Assembly (NCBI GenBank): GCA_964652805.1
Contig: CAZZBJ010000018.1
Span: 1 to 27,632 of the forward strand
DNA: 27,632 nucleotides
Reading direction: 5' to 3'
Source of the DNA: Claveliimonas sp964652805
GTDB taxonomy: Bacteria > Bacillota > Clostridia > Lachnospirales > Lachnospiraceae
The translations under genes were made by a program, and so were the position numbers. The first letter of the stretch is position 1. Each line of letters begins with the position of its first letter. Below are positions 22,835-27,632 of the stretch, piece after piece. Below the pieces are notes generated by a model. It ran no database searches. It was not told where the DNA came from and saw only the letters and a list, made by a program, of their open reading frames with translations.

Positions 22835-22855
22835 TGCCGGGGAATATCCCCGGCA
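22835..22855. repeat. GC-rich perfect palindrome between the two M24 genes
   Basis: TGCCGGGGA (22835-22843) and TCCCCGGCA (22847-22855) form a nine-pair stem around three bases. It lacks a T-run on either strand, so it is not a standard terminator. It sits 31 bases before the downstream ATG and could be an operator, an mRNA-processing site or a stabilising hairpin. Confidence 0.6.
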
Positions 22856-22912
22856 AAATGTCCGCAAAAACCAGTCCGTCTCCTCTTGAAGTTTCCTCTC
22901 TACTATTATTGC

Positions 22913-24700
22913 CTACACAGCTCTTGTGTACGTTTTCAGCCATGCCCTCTCCTCCTCGTCAAGGAAGGGGGAAACCTTCTTGTACACTGCGCTGTGGTAG
23001 GTGTTCAGAAGATGTCTCTCCTCTTCTGTCATCATATCCGGTAAGATGGCGTCCAGGTCCATCGGGACGAATGTGATGGTCTCAAAATACATGAACTGCC
23101 CGTACTCGTTCCGGGTTCCCTTCCGTGTCAGCAGCTCATTTTCCAGCCGGATCCCGTACTCGCCCTCAAGGTAGATGCCCGGCTCGTCTGTGACTACCAT
23201 GCCGTCCTCGAAAGGCTGAATCTCTCTTGCCCGGAATTGCCAGCGGAAGCCTGTCGGCGGCTCGTGTATATTCAGAAGGTAGCCGACGCCATGACCCGTC
23301 CCGTGGTTGAAATTCAGATTCCTGTCCCAGAATGGCTTTCTGGCAAGCATGTCCAGCGTCATCCCGGTAGTGCCGTATAAAAATTTTGCCGATGCAAGCT
23401 GAAGGTTGCTGATGGCCGTCAGCGTAAAGTGCTCCTTCATCCTGTCTGTCACATCGCCCAGTGCGTAGGTCCTCGTGATATCGGTAGAACCCTCGTAAAA
23501 TCCCGCGCCCGTGTCGGTCAGAAGAAAATTCCCGCCCTCCAGACGCACGTCTGTCTCCGGCGAGGATGTGTAATGCACAATGGCTCCGTGCTCACCGAAG
23601 GATACGATGGGTTCAAAGCTGGGCCGGATAAAATTCCCCTGCTGTGCCCGCAGTTCATCCAGCTTCTTAGAGGCGCCCAGTTCTGTGATCACCTTCTTAT
23701 CGTAGTTCTCCTTGACCCATTTCATGAATTTGACATGGGCAACGCTGTCCTTGAGCTGCGCTTTGCGGATATTGGCGATCTCTGTGGGATTTTTGACTGC
23801 CTTGAAAAGGATCTCCGGGTTGCGCATCTCCACCTTTCCCATCTTCCCGGGTATGTTTTTCCAAAGTGCGTAGTTCAGCCTTGCCGGGTCGATGAGGACA
23901 GTTTCACTTTCGTCCAGCTTCTTCACATCCTCATAGATGTCATTGTAAGAGTGGAATACAACGCCGTCCCTCTCCAGCTTCTCCCTCAGCTCATCAGAGA
24001 ACCTGGTTGCGTCCGCATAGAAATCCATTCGGTCCATCCTGATCACTGCGTAGGCCAGCACCAGCGGGAAAAATTCGATGTCGTTTCCGCGGATGTTCAG
24101 CGTCCAGCATATATCGTCCAGCGTAGTCAGTATATGACAGTCCGCTCCCGCCTCTTCCATGGATCTGCGGATCCTCTCAAGCTTTGAGCTGCGGTCTTCA
24201 CCTGCGTACCGGAGCGCAAGCTCCCATACCGGCTCCTCTGAGAGGGCCGGACGGTCTTCCCAGATGTCCGCCGCCAGATCCCTTTCGCAGGAGACAGAGC
24301 CCTGCTTTCTCGCGGTGATCTGCTCGTAAAGCTTGCCATCGCCCAGGGAAACACACCTTCCGTCAAAGGCAATGACGCCCCCCTCCGGAAGACTGGCGCT
24401 TAAGAAACTCTCTATGTCAGGCACTCCGGGTTCGCCCATTTTCATGAGTCTGACCGGCGTCCCCTCCAGCTCCTTTGCAGCCTGGATAAAATATCTGCCG
24501 TCCGTCCAGAGGTATGCCTCGTCCGCTGTAAAGACAGCCGTGCCCGCCGATCCGGTAAAGCCAGTGAGAAATTCTCTCATCTTAAAGTACTCTCCCACAT
24601 ACTCGCTCTGATGAAAATCAGCCGTGGGTACGATGTAGATATCCACCTTGTTCTGCCGCATGATTTCATGCAGCTTCTGCACTCTCTCGGTTATATCCAT
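22913..24700 (-). CDS. Aminopeptidase P family protein (long M24 form)
   Basis: This 595-residue protein is a cytoplasmic Xaa-Pro aminopeptidase of the three-domain type. Two creatinase-like N-terminal domains (about 1-130 and 140-300) precede the catalytic M24 domain and a C-terminal M24_C segment ending PFLDEEERAWLKTYT. Metal ligands are visible in LLTDTGAGFYEGSTDITRTY (two Asp), NHGTGHGVGYLLNIHE (His), VTDEPGIYLEGEYG (Glu) and IRLENELL (Glu). No signal peptide is present. GGAGG lies 12 bases before the ATG. A promoter at 24796-24824 gives a leader of about 90 bases. It diverges from a prolyl iminopeptidase-like gene, consistent with a shared role in proline peptide breakdown. Confidence 0.95.
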   Translation of the reverse strand: MDITERVQKLHEIMRQNKVDIYIVPTADFHQSEYVGEYFKMREFLTGFTGSAGTAVFTADEAYLWTDGRYFIQAAKELEGTPVRLMKMGEPGVPDIESFLSASLPEGGVIAFDGRCVSLGDGKLYEQITARKQGSVSCERDLAADIWEDRPALSEEPVWELALRYAGEDRSSKLERIRRSMEEAGADCHILTTLDDICWTLNIRGNDIEFFPLVLAYAVIRMDRMDFYADATRFSDELREKLERDGVVFHSYNDIYEDVKKLDESETVLIDPARLNYALWKNIPGKMGKVEMRNPEILFKAVKNPTEIANIRKAQLKDSVAHVKFMKWVKENYDKKVITELGASKKLDELRAQQGNFIRPSFEPIVSFGEHGAIVHYTSSPETDVRLEGGNFLLTDTGAGFYEGSTDITRTYALGDVTDRMKEHFTLTAISNLQLASAKFLYGTTGMTLDMLARKPFWDRNLNFNHGTGHGVGYLLNIHEPPTGFRWQFRAREIQPFEDGMVVTDEPGIYLEGEYGIRLENELLTRKGTRNEYGQFMYFETITFVPMDLDAILPDMMTEEERHLLNTYHSAVYKKVSPFLDEEERAWLKTYTRAV

Positions 24701-24795
24701 GACTTTTTTTCGCCTCCATTATTGTGATTTCGTATAAATGCACTGTCTGTCCGCGCGAGGCAGCCGACACAAGCCGCTCATGCGCAGGCTAAGTT

Positions 24796-24824
24796 ATTGT
24801 ACAATATAAATCATGCTTTGTAAA
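24796..24824 (-). promoter_or_regulatory. Sigma-A-type promoter for the long M24 gene
   Basis: Minus-strand TTTACA (24819-24824) and TACAAT (24796-24801) are separated by 17 bases. The start point falls near 24789, leaving a leader of roughly 90 bases. Confidence 0.65.
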
Positions 24825-24843
24825 CTCGAAAATTGCGGCTTGA

Positions 24844-24862
24844 ACATGTGGCTTACACATGT
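24844..24862. promoter_or_regulatory. Operator-like inverted repeat between divergent promoters
   Basis: ACATGTG (24844-24850) and CACATGT (24856-24862) are perfect inverted repeats with a five-base spacer. The site lies 20 bases from the -35 of the minus-strand M24 promoter and 8 bases from the -35 of the plus-strand hydrolase promoter. Position and symmetry suit a dimeric regulator serving both genes; the regulator is unknown. Confidence 0.5.
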
Positions 24863-24870
24863 CCCATGCC

Positions 24871-24900
24871 TTGCCAAACAAAATTCTCTTATGCTATACT
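24871..24900 (+). promoter_or_regulatory. Sigma-A-type promoter for the S33 hydrolase
   Basis: TTGCCA (24871-24876) and TATACT (24895-24900) are 18 bases apart, and TG one base before the -10 makes it an extended -10. The start would be near 24907, only about 20 bases before the ATG, just leaving room for the ribosome-binding site at 24914-24920. Confidence 0.7.
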
Positions 24901-24927
24901 GGACAGGAATATCAGGAGGGAAACTAT

Positions 24928-25821
24928 ATGAAGATCACAGAAGGATACATGCCCTATCTGGGCTATCAGACCTACTACCGGATCGTCGGCGATTGCAGGG
25001 ACGGGAAGAAGCCTCTGCTCCTTCTCCACGGCGGACCAGGTTCCACACACAATTACTTCGAGGTACTGGATGCCCTGGCGGACACAGGCAGGGCCGTCAT
25101 CTCCTATGATCAGCTGGGCTGCGGGAATTCCTACGTGGACGGGCGCCCGGAGCTGTGGCGCCAGAATACATGGGACAACGAGCTGATGGAGCTGCGCAGG
25201 CACTTAGGACTTGACCATGTGCACCTGCTGGGACAATCCTGGGGCGGCATGCTGGCCATCGAGTATCTCTGCGACTATCATCCGAAGGGCGTCACCTCTG
25301 TCATCCTCTCCAGCACCCTCTCCTCTGCCAGCCTGTGGGCCAGGGAACAGCACCGGATGATCCGCTTTCTCTCTCGGGAGGACCAGGAGGCCATCGCCGA
25401 GGCGGAGCGGACTGGAAACTTCGACACGCCGGAGTATCTGGCCGCCAACAGCCACTTCATGGAGCGCCACTGCGACTCCCCCTCCGACGACACGCCGGAG
25501 TGCGTGACACGGCCCAGGAGATCCGGGAAGGAGGCCTACCTGTACGGATGGGGACCCAACGAGTACAACCCCACCGGGGCTCTGGGAAGCTGGGAGTACA
25601 CGGACAAGCTGGACTGCATCCAGTGTCCGGCTCTCATTATCAGCGGCACGAACGACCTGTGCACGCCCCTCATCGCCAAGACCATGTACGACCGCATCCC
25701 GAACGCCAGATGGGAGCTTTTCGACGGATGCCGGCACATGTGCTTTGTGGAGGACAACAAAAAATATATCCGCCTTCTCACCGAATGGCTGGAGCAGACA
25801 GAGAAAAACGGCTGCGTGTAG
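24928..25821 (+). CDS. Prolyl iminopeptidase-like alpha/beta hydrolase (S33)
   Basis: This 297-residue protein is the only plus-strand gene. It is an alpha/beta hydrolase with the S33 oxyanion motif HGGPG (34-38) and nucleophile elbow GQSWGG with Ser104. The likely acid is Asp243 in SGTNDLCTP, and His270 follows in GCRHMCF. The helical cap domain spans about 132-215. The family cleaves N-terminal proline or other residues from peptides; some members act on leucine or amino-acid amides, so substrate is not certain. AGGAGGG lies seven bases before the ATG; the frame is open 23 codons further up, but that part overlaps the promoter. It diverges from an aminopeptidase P gene. Confidence 0.9.
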   Translation: MKITEGYMPYLGYQTYYRIVGDCRDGKKPLLLLHGGPGSTHNYFEVLDALADTGRAVISYDQLGCGNSYVDGRPELWRQNTWDNELMELRRHLGLDHVHLLGQSWGGMLAIEYLCDYHPKGVTSVILSSTLSSASLWAREQHRMIRFLSREDQEAIAEAERTGNFDTPEYLAANSHFMERHCDSPSDDTPECVTRPRRSGKEAYLYGWGPNEYNPTGALGSWEYTDKLDCIQCPALIISGTNDLCTPLIAKTMYDRIPNARWELFDGCRHMCFVEDNKKYIRLLTEWLEQTEKNGCV

Positions 25822-25834
25822 ACAGCCGTTTTTT
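25804..25834. terminator. Bidirectional intrinsic terminator
   Basis: An 11-pair stem, AAAAACGGCTG (25804-25814) with CAGCCGTTTTT (25823-25833), has an eight-base loop and T-runs in both directions. It overlaps the stop codon of the plus-strand hydrolase and lies about ten bases beyond the stop of the convergent leuA fusion gene, so it can end both transcripts. Confidence 0.9.
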
Positions 25835-25842
25835 ATCTCGTC

Positions 25843-27632
25843 CTATTTCTGGTTCCGGAACTGTACCGGTGTCATATTGTATGCTTTCTTGAAGAGTCTG
25901 TTAAAGTGCTCCACATTCTGATAACCTACGGACAGGGCGATATTTTCCACTGTCATGCTGCTGCTCTTTAAGAGCGCCCGAGCCTTCTTCATGCGAATCT
26001 TCTTCACCAGGTCTCCGAAGGTCATCCCTGATTTTTCCCGGATATACTTGGNNNNNNNNNNGGACAGATAGGGCTTGGAGAGATAGAACTTCTCCGCCAG
26101 GTCGTCCAGCGTCGCGTCAATGTAGTTGGCCTGAATATAGTTCATGATCTCGATCATGCGGGCATCCTTCACCGGCTCCGCTGTGCTGAGCTCCTCGATC
26201 TTGTTCACAGCCACGATGAGGGCCTCGATGGAGGCGCGGATGATGTCCGCGTCGATGCCAACGCCCCAGAATATCTTCTCGTGAGATACGACGCCCACGT
26301 AGGCCACCGCCTTGGAGGAAGAGCCCCTTGTGAGGGAGTGTTCCTCGTAATAGCGAAGCTCGTAGCTGATGTTGAAGTACTGCTTGATGGCGTTGCTGAC
26401 TGCGTCCAGACGTCCGTTTCCGGAGGCGGTCGCCACCCGCTCGTCATTGCCGTGGTGGATGGTGACGTCGGCGATGATGCCGTCCGCCTGGCGGAAGTGG
26501 CACTCGTCGATGGAGAACACCGTCTTGGCGTTCACGTAATTGTCCGTGAAGATCTGGTATACCCACTCCGGCGTCAGCTCCCTGTGCGCCTTGTCGGAAA
26601 CGCCCTTCACAAGATAACCCACTTCCTCCCGCATCTTCTCCGGGAGGTTGATGCCGTGGCTCTGCTTCAGGATATAGTTCACGCCGCCCTTTCCGGACTG
26701 GCTGTTGATGCGGATGACGTCTGAGTCGTAGCGCCTTCCCACATCCTGGGGATCGATGGGCAGGTAGGGGACAGTCCACTTGTCGCACTTCTTCTCCTCT
26801 CTCCAGGCCATACCCTTGGCGATGGCATCCTGATGGGAGCCGGAGAAGGCGGTGAAGACCAGCTCGCCCGCATAGGGCTGGCGCACATCCACGTTCATCC
26901 TTGTGAGCCGCTCGTAGATCTCTTTGATCTCCTCCATATTGGAGAAGTCCAGCTTCGGGTCCACCCCGTGGGAGAACATGTTCATGCCCAAAGTGATGAT
27001 GTCCACGTTTCCTGTCCGCTCGCCATTTCCGAACAGGGTTCCCTCGATCCTGTCCGCGCCGGCCAGAATGCCAAGCTCCGCTGTGGCCACGCCGCAGCCT
27101 CTGTCGTTGTGGGGATGAAGGGAGAGGACTACATTGTCCCTGCAGATCAGATGCTTGTGTACGTACTCAAGCTGTGAGGCGAAGACGTGGGGCATGGCGT
27201 TCTCCACAGTCGTGGGAATGTTGATGATGGCCTTGTTGTCAGCCTGGGGCTTCCACACGTCCAGGACAGCGTTGCACACCTCAACAGCATAGTCCACCTC
27301 TGTTCCTGAGAAGCTCTCCGGACTGTACTCAAAGGTGAAGTTTCCCTCTGTCTCGTCCGCCAGCTTTTTGAGCAGTTCCGCACCGTCTATGGCAATCTTC
27401 TTGATCTGTTCTTTGTCCTTTCTGAACACCTGCTCCCTCTGGGCCACGGAAGTGGAGTTGTACAGGTGAATGACTGCGCGGGGCGCTCCCTTTACAGCCT
27501 CAAAGGTCCTCTTGATGATGTGCTCTCTGGCCTGTGTCAGCACCTGGACCGTCACGTCATCGGGAATCATCTTTCTCTCGATCAGGGCCCGCATGAAATT
27601 GTACTCTGTCTCAGAGGCGGCCGGAAAGCCCA
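25843..27632 (-). CDS. leuA: 2-isopropylmalate synthase fused to an AraC-type DNA-binding domain (5' partial)
   Basis: The frame enters from the window edge with GFPAASETEYNF and runs 595 visible codons; about 70 N-terminal residues are outside. The enzyme condenses 2-oxoisovalerate and acetyl-CoA, the first step of leucine synthesis. Visible parts are the TIM barrel with LSHPHN-type metal site (LHPHNDRG) and LFGNGERTGNVD, then a LeuA_dimer regulatory domain ending near VAVNKIEELS (about 26180). The frame then continues, without a stop, into 104 residues (26157-25846) that form a full AraC/XylS domain: a first helix-turn-helix with ATLDDLAEKFYLSKPYLS, and a second with MTVENIALSVGYQNVEHF followed by FKKAYNMTPVQFR. 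The usual long-form LeuA is about 555 residues. The ten Ns fall inside the DNA-binding domain, after the enzyme-HTH junction. Confidence 0.9.
   Translation of the reverse strand, partial: GFPAASETEYNFMRALIERKMIPDDVTVQVLTQAREHIIKRTFEAVKGAPRAVIHLYNSTSVAQREQVFRKDKEQIKKIAIDGAELLKKLADETEGNFTFEYSPESFSGTEVDYAVEVCNAVLDVWKPQADNKAIINIPTTVENAMPHVFASQLEYVHKHLICRDNVVLSLHPHNDRGCGVATAELGILAGADRIEGTLFGNGERTGNVDIITLGMNMFSHGVDPKLDFSNMEEIKEIYERLTRMNVDVRQPYAGELVFTAFSGSHQDAIAKGMAWREEKKCDKWTVPYLPIDPQDVGRRYDSDVIRINSQSGKGGVNYILKQSHGINLPEKMREEVGYLVKGVSDKAHRELTPEWVYQIFTDNYVNAKTVFSIDECHFRQADGIIADVTIHHGNDERVATASGNGRLDAVSNAIKQYFNISYELRYYEEHSLTRGSSSKAVAYVGVVSHEKIFWGVGIDADIIRASIEALIVAVNKIEELSTAEPVKDARMIEIMNYIQANYIDATLDDLAEKFYLSKPYLSXXXXKYIREKSGMTFGDLVKKIRMKKARALLKSSSMTVENIALSVGYQNVEHFNRLFKKAYNMTPVQFRNQK
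25846..26157 (-). other. C-terminal AraC/XylS helix-turn-helix domain of the LeuA fusion
   Basis: This part of the fusion gene encodes both helix-turn-helix motifs of an AraC-type DNA-binding domain. An in-frame ATG at 26157 lies seven bases after AAGGA (26165-26169), so a free 104-residue DNA-binding domain might also be made by internal initiation. This is a possibility read from the sequence, not shown. Confidence 0.85.
26052..26061. other. Assembly gap of ten Ns inside the LeuA-AraC gene
   Basis: Ten Ns separate a left contig ending CTTGG from a right contig beginning GGACAG. Family patterns predict YLSKYIREKSG with no residues between Ser and Lys. Merging the duplicated GG gives CTTGGACAG, which codes exactly Leu-Ser-Lys on the minus strand. 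Confidence 0.8.

Noticed and set aside
26158..26200. LeuA-AraC fusion as an artefact of scaffolding two contigs
   Set aside because: The enzyme domain, the junction and the first helix-turn-helix are all on one side of the Ns in uninterrupted sequence, in one frame.

Overview
The window reads as a chromosomal segment of an anaerobic, spore-forming Firmicute of the Lachnospiraceae / Clostridium cluster XIVa type. Support: a six-subunit Rnf complex, the spore protein pair DUF2953-YtfJ, a free-standing four-domain S1 protein beside cmk, clostridial Shine-Dalgarno sites and sigma-A-type promoters with 17-base spacers, and moderately high GC. Species cannot be fixed by eye. The sequence is draft: ten Ns lie at 26052-26061. 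All genes but one are on the minus strand, so transcription runs from high to low coordinates.

Layout, high to low coordinates. (1) 25843-27632: a 2-isopropylmalate synthase, 5' end outside the window, continuing in frame into a complete AraC-type DNA-binding domain. This is the most striking object here. (2) 21719-25821: a peptidase locus. A plus-strand prolyl iminopeptidase-like hydrolase diverges from two M24 aminopeptidases, with a perfect inverted repeat between the two promoters; an RpiR-type regulator follows. (3) 16897-20661: a BaiN/HI0933-type flavoprotein, a small unknown protein, cmk and rpsA. Between cmk and rpsA lies a frameshifted fossil of the ispH 3' end. (4) 11210-16685: rnfCDGEAB plus a DUF2752 gene. 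(5) 9486-11168: a Tyr/Asn/Gln-rich membrane protein and a NusG-II/Gx pair that resembles EetA-EetB. (6) 7351-9469: ruvA, ruvB, zapA. (7) 357-7266: a U32 protein, an FtsW/RodA-type glycosyltransferase, a class B PBP, an unknown protein, DUF2953 and ytfJ. (8) rpmB with its own promoter.

How the genes work together. Rnf couples ferredoxin oxidation to NAD+ reduction and ion export; the neighbouring DUF2752, low-complexity membrane protein and EetAB-like pair may form a redox/membrane neighbourhood (inference). The SEDS and PBP genes form a wall-synthesis pair whose ends overlap by about 167 bases in different frames, with both overlapping segments encoding charged cytoplasmic tails. The M24 and S33 peptidases fit degradation of proline-containing peptides.

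Several genes appear to start at TTG (FtsW-like, PBP, Gx protein); each choice rests on ribosome-binding-site position. No tRNA, rRNA, CRISPR array, insertion sequence or prophage was seen. No gene-free stretch exceeds 300 bases; the longest are about 262 bases (17998-18259) and 227 bases (24701-24927), both described below.
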